A stretch of DNA of 64,000 bases from DASUNP01 sp963728545 (GCA_963728545.1 CAVSKO010000002.1:2976001-3040000); one strand, 5' to 3'; positions 41,592 through 50,906 are shown, counted from the first letter of the stretch. Program-made: numbers and translations. The notes: generated from the letters alone by a model not told the origin.

Positions 41592-43607
41592 CTATTCTTG
41601 AATCTCTGAGAGCGCCCATTTAGCTTTGCTCCGCACTCGCCCGTCCTCGTCGTTGAGGGCAGCAGTCAAAGCTTCCACCGCTTGAGGGTCTCTAATCTCT
41701 CCGAGCGCCCACGCGGCCTTCACTCTCAAGCTCCATTGGTCGTCCTTTAAAAGCATCTGGCTCAGTTGCTCGACCGCGCGAGTTTCCTTCATCTCACCCA
41801 ACGCGTAGACGGCCATGTCTCTGACCTGATAATCGGAATCCGCAAGCGCGGTGATCAACGCACGCGCCGCGCGATGGTCTCTTATCTCTCCGAAGGCGAA
41901 AGCGGCTGCGCGGCGAACCCACGCGTCTTCATCCAACAGAGCGGCCATCAGCGGCTCAAACGCGTCGCGGCGATTCACGCTGCTCCCGCCACGGGTTTCA
42001 CCGATGGCCCACGCAGCGTTTCTTCTGACGGCGGGGTTACCGTGGCCGAGAGCTTCGGTCAGAGGCTCGACGGCTTGTTGACCGAACGAGGCCAGAGCGA
42101 TTGCGGCTTGCTCGCCGGGCGACGGCTTTTTGAAGCTGCTCATAGCAGGGTTCCACGTTCCAGAGTCCCAACACCTGACGAGGCTGACCGGCGTGTCATC
42201 GCCCATCGCTCCGATCAAGAACGGTATTGCGGCAGCATCGCCCGCTTTCCCCAGCGAGCAAGCGGCAACGGCTCGCTCCTGCGGGTCGGAAGAGGATAAT
42301 GCTTTTATCAGTTCGCGAATACCTTCCGGCAGATCGCTCTGCTCAATCGCCGCCGGTTGAAATGTTTGATTGGCCTCGGCTTCGGCGTCGCTCGCGTCTT
42401 TTCGATCATCGGTTTGACGAGCGTCGGGCTGCGCCTTGTTTGATGTTTCTCCCGGCCCGGAGAGCGATGGCCGGATTGCCGCTTCGAGTTGCTGAGGATT
42501 TATCTCTTCGCGGACGGCGACGGCTACCGAGTCAGGAAACGGCGAGACTCGCGTTCCCGCGACGATGGCGGTAAGGGTTAATATTGCGATCACGCATGTC
42601 ACCAACCCCGCTGCACGATTTGAGTGAGCGAGCGGCGCGCCTACCAGACGGCTTATTCGGTTCATCAATAATCCTCCGTTGGCAGTTACTGCCAGTTCGA
42701 GCCGCGCCTTGCGGAGTCGCTCAACTTTTGTCAGCGCGCGCGCGTACACGAGCGCATCGCCGCAAACGGCTACGGCCATATCGTCACAACAGTTTTCTCT
42801 CTCTATGCGAATCTGCCGAGACACCCACCAGACCGCAGGGTGATAGAAAAGCAATGTTTCAATCACGGTCTGTAGCAGGTTGACCAGGTAATCGTATCTG
42901 CGAATGTGCGCAAGCTCGTGAGCAAGGATCGCTTCTAACTGATCGGGCGTCAATCCCGCGAGCGCGCTCGCCGGAAACAGTATTACAGGGCGCAGCCAGC
43001 CCATAGCCATAGGCGCTTGAACGAGCGCCGATTCAAGAATCACAACGGGCTTTGAAACGCGCAGCCGGTGAGCCAGCCCTATAAGCGCCTCTTGCCTCCA
43101 ATCCGCAACTTGTCGAATCTTTTTTCGTCTGAGCCTACTGGTTTGAATGAAGCCACCTACCAGCCTGATTGAAAGCGCAAGCACGCCAAACAGCCACGCC
43201 GAGACTATCCAGGGCAATAAAGTTTTGAGCCGCGCATAAGCTCGTTGCTCAAACAGAGGTTGTGGCTCAACTGCGCGATTGCCTTCTTTATCATCGTTGA
43301 CAGTGTCTATTGATACCTGAAGCCCGCCACCTGGAAGCGTCACGCTCGGCTGTGAACGGGTCTGCGCGGTCGTTGTATCCGGCATCAATGCGGTGAAGAG
43401 TAAAAGATTGCCCGCCATAAGCATCAACATCAGCGCGAGCGCGGCGCAGGCGGCGAGGTAACGAGCATTGGCAGAGCGATTGCGCAACACCAATCTGGCG
43501 CCCGCGAGCAGAATCGCCAGGAGCGCGCCCTGCCATACAAAATGAATCAACGACCAGCCGAGCGCTTGAAGAGCGGGTTGCGATAATACCGATTCGAGCA
43601 GTCTCAT
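41592..43607 (-). CDS. BlaR1/MecR1-like M56 membrane protease with C-terminal HEAT repeats
   Basis: 671 residues. Four membrane helices (about 16-40, 50-75, 130-152, 332-350) frame a cytosolic zinc protease domain with HELAHIRRYD at 230-239 (HExxH) and the downstream glutamate in ERENCCDD. Instead of the penicillin-binding sensor of BlaR1, the outside part (430-671) consists of HEAT-like repeats (VRRAAAFAFGEIRDHRAARA, VKAAWALGEIRDPQAVEALT). It probably senses a protein or envelope ligand and then cleaves the BlaI-type repressor encoded just upstream, with which it overlaps by 4 bases (ATGA). The linker 360-425 is low-complexity. Confidence 0.9.
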   Translation of the reverse strand: MRLLESVLSQPALQALGWSLIHFVWQGALLAILLAGARLVLRNRSANARYLAACAALALMLMLMAGNLLLFTALMPDTTTAQTRSQPSVTLPGGGLQVSIDTVNDDKEGNRAVEPQPLFEQRAYARLKTLLPWIVSAWLFGVLALSIRLVGGFIQTSRLRRKKIRQVADWRQEALIGLAHRLRVSKPVVILESALVQAPMAMGWLRPVILFPASALAGLTPDQLEAILAHELAHIRRYDYLVNLLQTVIETLLFYHPAVWWVSRQIRIERENCCDDMAVAVCGDALVYARALTKVERLRKARLELAVTANGGLLMNRISRLVGAPLAHSNRAAGLVTCVIAILTLTAIVAGTRVSPFPDSVAVAVREEINPQQLEAAIRPSLSGPGETSNKAQPDARQTDDRKDASDAEAEANQTFQPAAIEQSDLPEGIRELIKALSSSDPQERAVAACSLGKAGDAAAIPFLIGAMGDDTPVSLVRCWDSGTWNPAMSSFKKPSPGEQAAIALASFGQQAVEPLTEALGHGNPAVRRNAAWAIGETRGGSSVNRRDAFEPLMAALLDEDAWVRRAAAFAFGEIRDHRAARALITALADSDYQVRDMAVYALGEMKETRAVEQLSQMLLKDDQWSLRVKAAWALGEIRDPQAVEALTAALNDEDGRVRSKAKWALSEIQE

Positions 43608-43996
43608 TTATTCTCTCCTTCAAGCCTGTCTAATAGCTGTTCGACCTGGGCCAGCTCTTCATCGGAAGCCTCTTTTGTCGCAAGCGCCTGCATCACGAGT
43701 TGCTTTGCCGACCCGCCGAAGGCGCGGTCGAGCAGGTCGCGGACCAACTGCTGCTGCGTCTGTTCTTGTGAAAGCCTCGCTCTATAAATCTGGGGCCGCT
43801 CGCTTTCATCTTTTTCTACCAGCCCCTTTTCAGTCATGATCTGTAGCAGCTTGAGAGCGGTCGTGTAACCGGTCTCGGTCTGCCGGTCGCGATCAAGCGC
43901 GCGATGCACCTGGCGAACCGTGCTTGGCCCGCTCTGCCATAGCACGCGCAGTATCGCAAGCTCGGCGTTCGTAGGTCGCGGCGTCTCTTTGCTCAC
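43604..43996 (-). CDS. BlaI/MecI family winged-helix repressor
   Basis: 130 residues. The winged-helix DNA-binding part is PTNAELAILRVLWQSGPSTV followed by TGYTTALKLLQIMTEKGLVE, and the C-terminal part is a dimerisation helix (RDLLDRAFGGSAKQLVMQAL). BlaI proteins bind operator dyads and are cleaved by the partner M56 protease when a signal arrives. Here the gene is followed by such a protease (4-base overlap) and is preceded by two dyads in and next to its own promoter, so autoregulation is expected. Confidence 0.93.
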   Translation of the reverse strand: MSKETPRPTNAELAILRVLWQSGPSTVRQVHRALDRDRQTETGYTTALKLLQIMTEKGLVEKDESERPQIYRARLSQEQTQQQLVRDLLDRAFGGSAKQLVMQALATKEASDEELAQVEQLLDRLEGENK

Positions 43997-44032
43997 TCGT
44001 TCGGCCCCCTCAAAGTTCTTTTGACGCGACTC

Positions 44033-44073
44033 ATTATAACGAAAACCTTCGTCAAGTCAACGAAAATCTTCGT
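44033..44073 (-). promoter_or_regulatory. BlaI-type promoter with two operator dyads
   Basis: Read on the minus strand: -35 TTGACT (44060-44055) and a perfect -10 TATAAT (44038-44033), 16 bases apart. One dyad, ACGAAGGTTTTCGT (44039-44052), fills the space between the boxes; a second, ACGAAGATTTTCGT (44060-44073), touches the -35 from upstream. Both have the form ACGAA-n4-TTCGT and their centres are 21 bases apart, which is two helix turns, so both would be bound on one face. Repressor binding would block polymerase directly. Confidence 0.75.
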
Positions 44074-44110
44074 CAATTATATAAACGCTGATTCTAAAGA
44101 TTTTATTTAT

Positions 44111-45911
44111 TTATTGCCGCTCAAGCGACTTTATCATGTCGGCGGCGTTTTTATTCTTGGGGTCAAGCTCTAAAGACTTTTTATAGTTCTTTATCGCAAG
44201 CTCCTTATTGCCGCTCAACAGGTAAGCTTCCGCGAGGCTGTCATACACGTTCGCAGATTGCGGGTACAGCTCGACGTTCATATTGAAGATAGCGATGGCC
44301 TCTGGGTATTTCTTTTCGCCGAGCAGCGTGTAGCCAAGCTGGTTAATTCTTTCTTCGGTGACGGCCACGTTGTTCGGGGTTTCACGCTTGATCTTTTTGT
44401 AAGCTTCTACCGCTTCATCGACACGCCCGGCCCTCAAGGTTCTCATAAGGGATCAACATCTCTTTAGCAATCCGTGGCGCTTCAAATGTGTTGCTCCCTG
44501 CGCGTATTGTTACGCGGTCTACGCTCCCTTCGGCGTTCTTCACGAAATCGTATTGGACAGCGTTCTCTTTTCTTAAGAAGCCGTTTTCGGATATCGCATA
44601 CAACTCGAACCTGGGGGTTTCGGTCGGCTCCGCAAAGAGCTTGCCGTTTTCCGTGGTGACCGTAAGCACTCTATCGGGGTTGACGCGGTAGCGCCCGACG
44701 TACTGGTCGAGTGTTTTCTGCTCGACCTGGACGGTTTCGCGCGGCTGAGGCAAGAAATCTTCCCACTGGTACTCGTTAGCTATGGCCATGATGATTTCGT
44801 TCATGATCTGTCCGTTGTCGGAGTTAACCATAACGACTGCGCCGTACCCTTTATCTTTGTGAACCAGCAACTGCGCTCGAAAGCCTTCATCTGCGCCGCC
44901 GTGCCCAAAATAGATAGCGTTCCCTTTCTTCTCGATAAAGAAACCCAGAGCCACATTGTCCGAAACGTAAGGCGTGACCATCCGCGTCACTGTCTCTTTT
45001 GAAAGGACCTTGTTCGATTTGCCCACCAAAGATAGTTGAACCTCTATGGCGAACTTCGCCAGGTCCGTAGGCGTCGTCCAGAGACCCGCCGCAGCCATCT
45101 CAGGGTAGACATGGATTTTGCCATCAACAATGTTTCCGTTGCTTTTGTGTCCCGAAGCCGCTTTTTTTCTCACGTTGTCAGGCAGCGGCTGGCTGTACGT
45201 GCTGTCGTTCATCTTAAGTCGGTCAAGCACCGTTTCTTTCGCAATCTGTGGGTAAGGTTTCTTCTCAATATCCATAATCGCAAGCTGCGCGATGGTCGTC
45301 CCGCCGCCCGAATAGCGGAACTTTGTGCCCGGCTCCATATTCACACGGACGGCGGCGGTGTTTGCGGGCGCGGCCCCGTCCAGGACCTGCGGCAAGGTAG
45401 GCAATTTGGCGTCGGGCCTGTAACCGGGAAAGCCATGCACTGTGAGTCCTGCGGAGTGGCTCAACAGATGAGCGAGCGTGACCTTCCTTTTAGCGGTAAG
45501 CTCGTTGTCGGGCAGCTTCCACGAAGTCAGCCTGGTGTTGATGTCCTCGTCCAGCGCGATCTTCCCTTCTTCGACTTTCTTTAAAGCAACCATCGCGGCG
45601 ACGGGCTTGCTTATGGAGCCGGCTTGAAAAAGTGTAGTTTCGGTAACCGGCTCGTTCGTCTCGATGTCTTTGACGCCGTAAGCCTTTGCCCAATCGATCT
45701 TGAAATCTTTAATGACGGCGACACTCACGCCGGGAACTTTATAATTCTTCATGCGGTCTTTGATCGCCCAGGCCGCATCTCCCTTGATGATGACAGGCGG
45801 GAGCAGCCCGTTTTCTATCCTCGCTATTCGAGCCTCGGTGGGCGACTGGGCCAGCAAAGACGAGGGCAGAATCAGAATTAATAGAAGTATTCTGGAAAGC
45901 ATTAATTTCAT
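44111..45911 (-). pseudogene. Serine hydrolase (beta-lactamase/PBP fold) with C-terminal TPR, split by a one-base frameshift
   Basis: The first frame starts at the ATG at 45911 behind GGAGGA with a signal peptide, VPGVSVAVIKDFKIDWAKAY, the SxxK motif AGSISKPVAAM, SHSAGL, YSG (KFRYSGGGTTIAQ) and HGG (YFGHGGADEGF). It ends as PYENLEGRACR. A second frame starting in the same place continues with LRAGRVDEAVEAYKKIKRE and a TPR (VYDSLAEAYLLSGNKELAIK). Deleting one G near 44435 fuses them into 600 codons, so the break is a single inserted base in nature or in the assembly. The N-terminal catalytic part is complete and could still function without the TPR. It lies upstream of the BlaI/M56 pair on the same strand. 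Confidence 0.82.
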
Positions 45912-46012
45912 GGCGTCCTCCGGGGTAAAAAGAGATCGTAACGTAGCCTCGCGCACAGATACGACACCGCGCGCCGGTATGTTGCGGGAAGATGATAGCA
46001 GAAGGCCGGGGA

Positions 46013-46222
46013 TTAAGGCTGTAGGATTTGAGTGAGCTTGCGAGCTATCTTTTCGCGGTCTTCGCGGCGGCGTATGAAATGTCTGCGGTTCGCGCGGTCG
46101 GCATCGATCCAGGTGATGCCGTCAACGACTATGAGCATGTGTATGTTATAGCGGGTCGTCCGGCGTCGCTCGACCAAACGGCGGTCTCGACCGGTCCTTC
46201 GCTCTTCTCCGTTCCATGCCAT
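46013..46222 (-). CDS. Small basic hypothetical protein
   Basis: 69 residues, very rich in Arg and Glu: GEERRTGRDRRLVERRRTTR, then IHMLIVVDGITWIDADRANR and a basic tail. The N-terminal GxERRxGxDRR pattern is seen in front of many PilZ-like or regulatory small proteins but no full domain can be recognised. It begins 3 bases past the stop codon of the M15-like gene, so it is probably translated from the same message. No Shine-Dalgarno is seen. Confidence 0.5.
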   Translation of the reverse strand: MAWNGEERRTGRDRRLVERRRTTRYNIHMLIVVDGITWIDADRANRRHFIRRREDREKIARKLTQILQP

Positions 46223-46225
46223 TAA

Positions 46226-47041
46226 TTATTTTGATCCGGGGCGGTTTCTTTCTTTCGAGCTTATGACCGGCTTTGAAACCATCGAACGATTTTTCGGCGG
46301 GGCCATACGGTCAATGTGCAGGTGCAGCCCCGTCGCGAGCGTGTCGAGCGGGCGGCCCAGGCTCAGAGTGCGCGAGTTGTGCGCGGCCACTTTCTGCCAG
46401 GTGGAAAAATCTTTTATGCGCAGGCCGAGCTTTGTGCCCGTCGAGATGATGAAATCAACCTGCTCGCGGTTGAGGTCGCGCGCGCGAATATCGTAAGCGC
46501 TGCCCCGGCCATAAAGCCTGCGGTGCTCGCCGTGGTCCGCGCCCGTCAGCACTATGTCGCGGTCATACTTCTCTCGAAAAATCTTGCGAAGATCTGCGAA
46601 CTGGCGCTGGAACGCTTCGGGCGTAAGCGGCCCGTCGAAGAGGCTCTCTTCGCTTGCGGCCATCTCGGTCTGCTCCTGGGCCGGGCGGCCATTGAACTCT
46701 TGAGTCTTCCAGCTTCCGGCGCGAGCCTCGGATAAAGCATCAAGCTGGTAGCGGTTGATCTTCTCGATTATCGCGCGCCAGCCTTTGTGCAACTGCTCGT
46801 CGCTTCTCAGGTCAAGCCCGAGTTCCAGGACATAATCTATCGCGCGATCAAACTCGCGACGGGCGCATTCCATATCGCCCGTGTTAAAGCAAGTCTCTCC
46901 CTGGCGCAGATATTCTTCCGCGACCGAGAGAATCTTGTCGGACGCGGGCGGACGAGCGGCGCTCCCCGGTTTGGTTTGAGCGTTTATGGCTGAAGGCGCT
47001 AAACAGGCTACTACTAGCGCGAAAAAAATCGTCTTGAGCAT
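46226..47041 (-). CDS. Exported protein with M15-like (DD-peptidase fold) C-terminal domain
   Basis: About 271 residues. Signal peptide (IFFALVVACLAPSAINAQ), a helical middle part with a TPR-like segment (YLRQGETCFNTGDMECARRE), then a C-terminal domain with EHRRLYGRGSAYDIRARDL, VDFIISTGTKLGLRI and GLHLHIDR. The His-x(n)-Asp-x(n)-His order (H in EHRR, D in AYDIR, H in HLHID) corresponds to the zinc ligands of M15-type peptidases, which cut D,D- or L,D-bonds in peptidoglycan, though activity is not assured. The start is the ATG at 47041; the frame is open upstream but not signal-peptide-like. Confidence 0.6.
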   Translation of the reverse strand: MLKTIFFALVVACLAPSAINAQTKPGSAARPPASDKILSVAEEYLRQGETCFNTGDMECARREFDRAIDYVLELGLDLRSDEQLHKGWRAIIEKINRYQLDALSEARAGSWKTQEFNGRPAQEQTEMAASEESLFDGPLTPEAFQRQFADLRKIFREKYDRDIVLTGADHGEHRRLYGRGSAYDIRARDLNREQVDFIISTGTKLGLRIKDFSTWQKVAAHNSRTLSLGRPLDTLATGLHLHIDRMAPPKNRSMVSKPVISSKERNRPGSK

Positions 47042-47222
47042 CAGATAGATAAAATCCCTTAACCTTGCTGGTCGTTTCGGCCCGTTACAAACATAGGGAC
47101 CTGAACTGCAGGAAAATTCTAACAAAGCAACGATCAGATTGTAAATTCTAACCCACCGCTAAACAAGAGTTTTTTGATGAAACCGCTCCCCGCGCGGGTA
47201 GGCCAGAGAATTCACGGGCGAG

Positions 47223-47987
47223 TCAGATTTCCCGGTCAAGGGCGAAATGCGAGTGGTCGTCAATCAGCGCAGAGGCCGCCGGGGCGGCGAGCGCCGCGCG
47301 CTGCTTGAGGCTGCGATAATAAATGACGAGCGTGGCGGCCATGATCACGAGCGAGATGAGCGACCAGGTTACGGCCCAGAAAGTAGCGGGAATGCCCGTT
47401 ATCCTCTCCATATTGCCTGCGTCGGTCGGATGGCCGGGCGCGAAGGTCGAAAGATAGGTGAGCGTATAGAGATCGTAAAAGGCGTTGAGCATCGTCTGTA
47501 CTGCAAGAAAGCTCATGAGGAAATGAACGAGCTTTGGCTTTCCCTTTATCGCAAGCCAGATGCAGCCGGCCCCGAATGACAACCCCGCGAGCCACGCCAG
47601 CAGGTTGCTGCCGAACAGAAAGGTTATCGCCAAAAATACGAATCCCGTGACCATCGCAACGGCGCGCGCATTGCGCTGGCGGCGCAATAACAGAAGCAAT
47701 CCCGCGCCGTAGATAGTCGTGGTCAGGTAGCCTGCGCTCGATATGAAAAAGCCCCAGCCGCTCGATTCCGTCAACCCGCTGCCGTTCCAGTTGATCTCAA
47801 AACGGTTGACGCTCCCGAACGTGGCGAGCGAGGCGAGCGCGTGGCCCGTTTCGTGTATGAATGTCCCGAATATGCGAAACGGGTAAGTGATCACGTCGGC
47901 GAATGGAATGAACCAGAGCACAACCGTCACCATCGTAGCGATTATCAAAAGCTTGAACGAGGCTTTAACTTCAGACTGGGTTTCCAT
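47223..47987 (-). CDS. M50-type membrane metalloprotease (M50B-like)
   Basis: About 254 residues with six to seven hydrophobic helices. The zinc motif is IHETGHALASL within the first third (HExxH), in a membrane context as in site-2-protease relatives; the later LNAFYDLYTLT segment (N-x-x-x-D) fits the position of the third ligand. It may cut membrane-spanning regulators. MENSMETQ offers two ATGs; the second (47987) has GGAG at better spacing and is preferred. It stands alone; upstream is a CheR-like gene on the same strand. Confidence 0.8.
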   Translation of the reverse strand: METQSEVKASFKLLIIATMVTVVLWFIPFADVITYPFRIFGTFIHETGHALASLATFGSVNRFEINWNGSGLTESSGWGFFISSAGYLTTTIYGAGLLLLLRRQRNARAVAMVTGFVFLAITFLFGSNLLAWLAGLSFGAGCIWLAIKGKPKLVHFLMSFLAVQTMLNAFYDLYTLTYLSTFAPGHPTDAGNMERITGIPATFWAVTWSLISLVIMAATLVIYYRSLKQRAALAAPAASALIDDHSHFALDREI

Positions 47988-48079
47988 CGAGTTCTCCATA
48001 GCTTGACAGGTTATACGTCCGAGGCGCGAACTATGTTCGGAAGCAAACCGCAGCTCTGCCGCGCAGGTCTTCGAGCCGA

Positions 48080-48916
48080 TCAGATTTTTTTAAAGAACGA
48101 GCCTGGTAGCAAGGCTTCACAACGCAATTGCGGATGATCAACGTAGCCACCCTCATTTTTCATAACCATCAGTACGCCGCCGGGCTTGAGAACTTTTGCG
48201 AAACGGTTGACGGTCTGGCGCACGGCGAGCGCGTGAAAATAGAGCAGGAGATTATTGCAGAGTATCAAATCGAATTGCCGGTCCAGGTTTTTCCAAAAGC
48301 TCGCGTCATAAACATTGGCCCGCCTGAAAGTGATCATACGCCGCACGCTTGGGATTACGCTATAGGCGCGCTCCCGCCCGTTCATATCGGCTTTAACGAA
48401 ATAACCGGTGCGCAGATGCGGCTCTACCAGACGGATTGATGAGGAGGGGTAGCGGCCCTGGCTCGCCGATATGATCGCGGGGCCGCGCAAGTCTGTTGCA
48501 AGCAGGCTCGTCTTCCAGATTTCGCCCTCGGGCAGCGTCTCGCACAGCGCGATTGCGAGCGAATAAGCCTCCTCGCCTGTCGAGCAGGCCGCGCTCCATA
48601 GGGCCAATTTGCGCTCCCGCGCGCGCGCGCTTATCAGGTCGGGCAGCACCCGCGTCATAAGGGCTCCGAACTGCTCGCTCTCTCTAAAGAAGCGCGTCTC
48701 GCTATTGCAGAGCAGACCGGCCAGCACTTCAAGCTCGCCCGGCGAGCGAATCGCCATCTGGCAATAAGATAGCTCGTCAATCCCAAGCTTGTCGGCTTTC
48801 GTCTTTATGGCCTCAAGCAAAGTATCACGCCACGACGCGTTCGTCTGCCACCCGAAGCGAGCCGCCATGGCTTGTTCCAGGGGCTTGATGTGAGGGTTGG
48901 TGATTTGTCGCGTCAC
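48080..48916 (-). CDS. CheR-type SAM-dependent protein methyltransferase
   Basis: 278 residues: an N-terminal helical CheR domain (about 1-75), then the methyltransferase with the signature WSAACSTGEEAYSLAIAL, the LLATDLRGPAIISAS segment and FDLILCNNLLLYFH in place of the usual CRNVLIYF. CheR enzymes methylate glutamates of chemoreceptors. No receptor, CheB or other chemotaxis gene is nearby, so it may serve a non-chemotaxis signalling system. Its ATG overlaps the stop of moaC by 4 bases, an unusual coupling with molybdenum cofactor synthesis. Confidence 0.85.
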   Translation of the reverse strand: MTRQITNPHIKPLEQAMAARFGWQTNASWRDTLLEAIKTKADKLGIDELSYCQMAIRSPGELEVLAGLLCNSETRFFRESEQFGALMTRVLPDLISARARERKLALWSAACSTGEEAYSLAIALCETLPEGEIWKTSLLATDLRGPAIISASQGRYPSSSIRLVEPHLRTGYFVKADMNGRERAYSVIPSVRRMITFRRANVYDASFWKNLDRQFDLILCNNLLLYFHALAVRQTVNRFAKVLKPGGVLMVMKNEGGYVDHPQLRCEALLPGSFFKKI

Positions 48917-49368
48917 TGTTTTTTAGTTCCGCCGGTTTTCGATTCCAACTTTATATCGGTTATAACCATTCCTTTGTCGATGGCCTTGCACATATCATAG
49001 AGCGTGAGCGCGGCGACGGAGGCGGCGGCCAGGGCTTCCATCTCGACGCCGGTTTTGCTTTCAGTCGATGCGGTCGCCAGTATGCGTACGCCGTCGGCGC
49101 GAAGCTCTAATTCTACGTCGGCGTGATTGAGCGGCAGCGAATGGCATAACGGTATAAGCTCCGCCGTGCGCTTGGCCGCGAGTATGCCTGCTATCCTGGC
49201 AACCTCCAGCGGGTCGCCCTTTGGAGTGGCGTGCTCGCGGATCGCTGCGATTGTGGCAGCCGCCATTCGCACGAACCCGCTTGCAACGGCAGTCCGCGAA
49301 GTGACGGGCTTACCGCTCACATCAACCATTCGCGCGCGACCTTCTTCATCTAAATGCGTAAGGGCCAT
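48913..49368 (-). CDS. moaC: Cyclic pyranopterin monophosphate synthase MoaC
   Basis: 151 residues, full family length. Conserved segments: MVDVSGKPVTSRTAVASG, KGDPLEVARIAGILAAKRTA, ELIPLCHSLPLNHADVELE (active-site His/Cys region) and TGVEMEALAAASVAALTLYD with AIDKGMVITDIKLESKTGG at the end. It converts the 8-substituted GTP product of MoaA to cyclic pyranopterin monophosphate in molybdenum cofactor biosynthesis. It follows moeA after 34 bases and overlaps the CheR-type gene by 4 bases, so the three form one transcription unit. moaA is not in the window. Confidence 0.95.
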   Translation of the reverse strand: MALTHLDEEGRARMVDVSGKPVTSRTAVASGFVRMAAATIAAIREHATPKGDPLEVARIAGILAAKRTAELIPLCHSLPLNHADVELELRADGVRILATASTESKTGVEMEALAAASVAALTLYDMCKAIDKGMVITDIKLESKTGGTKKQ

Positions 49369-49402
49369 AATTGATTGCTCTATTAAACACCAGCCGTAAA
49401 GA

Positions 49403-50614
49403 TTATTCCATTCCGCAATCCGACATCAGAAGCGTTTCGACCATTTCGCCTTCTTCAACCTCATGCGTCTGCTCGCGAACGATGATCAAAGAATTGGCCC
49501 TCATAAAGGCCACGAGGTCCGAGGAGCCGCTCCACCTCAAAGCTTCGACCATCGCGCGCCCATCTCTTATAAACAGATTGCCCGGCAAATAGCTTCTCCG
49601 GCTCGACGAGTCTTTGATGGCGCGAGAAAGTTCTGCGCGAACTACAGGCAGTTGTGGCGTGTTGTCTCCTTGCATCTTTCTGATGGCCGGGCGGACGAAT
49701 ACGTTGAACGTCACCGATGTCGAGACAGGGTTTCCGGGCAGCCCGAAAAAGTAAGTATTCGCGAGGCGAGCGAATACTACGGGCTTGCCGGGGCGAATCA
49801 TTACTTTGTCGAAAAATATCTCCGCGCCGATCTCGGCGAGCGCGGCTTTCACCAGATCGTAATCGCCCATCGAGACGCCGCCCGATGTGATGACGATCTC
49901 TCTTGATCGGCTTGCATCGATAAGCGCCCGGCGCGTTGCCGTCGGCGAGTCTTCAACCGTGCCGAGCAGGTCAACCGCAGCGCCTGCGCGTCGAGCATAC
50001 GAAGCAATTGTATAGCTGTTAGAATTTCTGATCTGAGCGCCAGAAGGTTTTTCAGAAACGTCTATAAGCTCGCTGCCTGTTGACAGGACCGCGATGCGCG
50101 GCCGCACGCCGACTTCAACTTGCGAATATCCGAACGAAGCGAGCACGGCCATTTCGGCCGGGCCTATCTCGCGACCTCGCTCTGCGACAACTTGACCCGT
50201 GTCGACTTCGCTGGCGCGAGGCGTGATGAACTGGCCGGGCAGGACCGGTTCTTCGATGACGACAGAATTGCCGTCGCTTTTTGTGACTTCGACCTTTTGA
50301 ACCGCGTCGGCGCCACGAGGGACGGGAGCGCCGGTAAAGATTTTTATCGCTTCGCCCGCTGCGAGCTGTCCATCAAATTCTGCCCCGGCGGCAATCTCTC
50401 CGATGACGCGCAAAGTCGCGGGCGCGCGTTCAACATCGCTTGCGCGCACGGCGTAACCGTCCATGCGCGCGCGATCAAAAGGCGGCAGCGCGATGTCGGC
50501 AATCACCGGTTCGGCAAGTATGCGGCCTGCCGCGTTTTCGAGGGCGACGGTTTCGGAGCCGAGTGAGCCGACGCGCTCAAGCACTATGCTGATCGCTTCA
50601 TCTACCGTAATCAT
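49403..50614 (-). CDS. moeA: Molybdopterin molybdenumtransferase MoeA
   Basis: About 403 residues from MITVDEAISIVLERVGSLGS (ATG at 50614). MoeA features: LPPFDRARMDGYAVRASD, AGEAIKIFTGAPVPRGADAV, the GDYDLVKAALAEIGAE region with TSGGVSMGD, KVMIRPGKPVVFARL and FGLPGNPVSTSVTFNVFV. It inserts molybdate into the adenylylated pterin, the last step of molybdenum cofactor synthesis. The frame is open 99 bases further upstream but this part is hydrophobic and lacks a ribosome site. It heads the moeA-moaC-cheR-type unit. Confidence 0.95.
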   Translation of the reverse strand: MITVDEAISIVLERVGSLGSETVALENAAGRILAEPVIADIALPPFDRARMDGYAVRASDVERAPATLRVIGEIAAGAEFDGQLAAGEAIKIFTGAPVPRGADAVQKVEVTKSDGNSVVIEEPVLPGQFITPRASEVDTGQVVAERGREIGPAEMAVLASFGYSQVEVGVRPRIAVLSTGSELIDVSEKPSGAQIRNSNSYTIASYARRAGAAVDLLGTVEDSPTATRRALIDASRSREIVITSGGVSMGDYDLVKAALAEIGAEIFFDKVMIRPGKPVVFARLANTYFFGLPGNPVSTSVTFNVFVRPAIRKMQGDNTPQLPVVRAELSRAIKDSSSRRSYLPGNLFIRDGRAMVEALRWSGSSDLVAFMRANSLIIVREQTHEVEEGEMVETLLMSDCGME

Positions 50615-50906
50615 AATCAGGTCTAATGGCCGAACGATGAGAGTTAAATCAAAGCCAAAGATATATAAGCAAAAGCTCAGAATTGCGAAAGGGCATTCTA
50701 TCACGCATGTCAATGGGCCTTCTTATGGGATATCGGGAAGCGCCCTTTATCCGTGCTCCGCCATACAGGATGCCTCGCTATATCAAGAAAGATAGCTTCA
50801 GAATTTTTTACCCTTTGGTGGGAACAAAATTCAGGTGAGGGTCACGGAGACTATTCCATTCCGGCTTATATAGTAAGTGGCAGAGATGAAGAGACGGTGA
50901 AGATGG
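50615..50906. other. Spacer upstream of moeA with possible coding remnant
   Basis: This 290-bp stretch must contain the moeA promoter. On the plus strand a frame ending at 50920 reads ...FFTLWWEQNSGEGHGDYSIP and continues protein-like to its stop, but it has only a GTG start (50753) and no ribosome site. It could be the tail of a decayed gene. Nothing else is seen. Confidence 0.3.
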
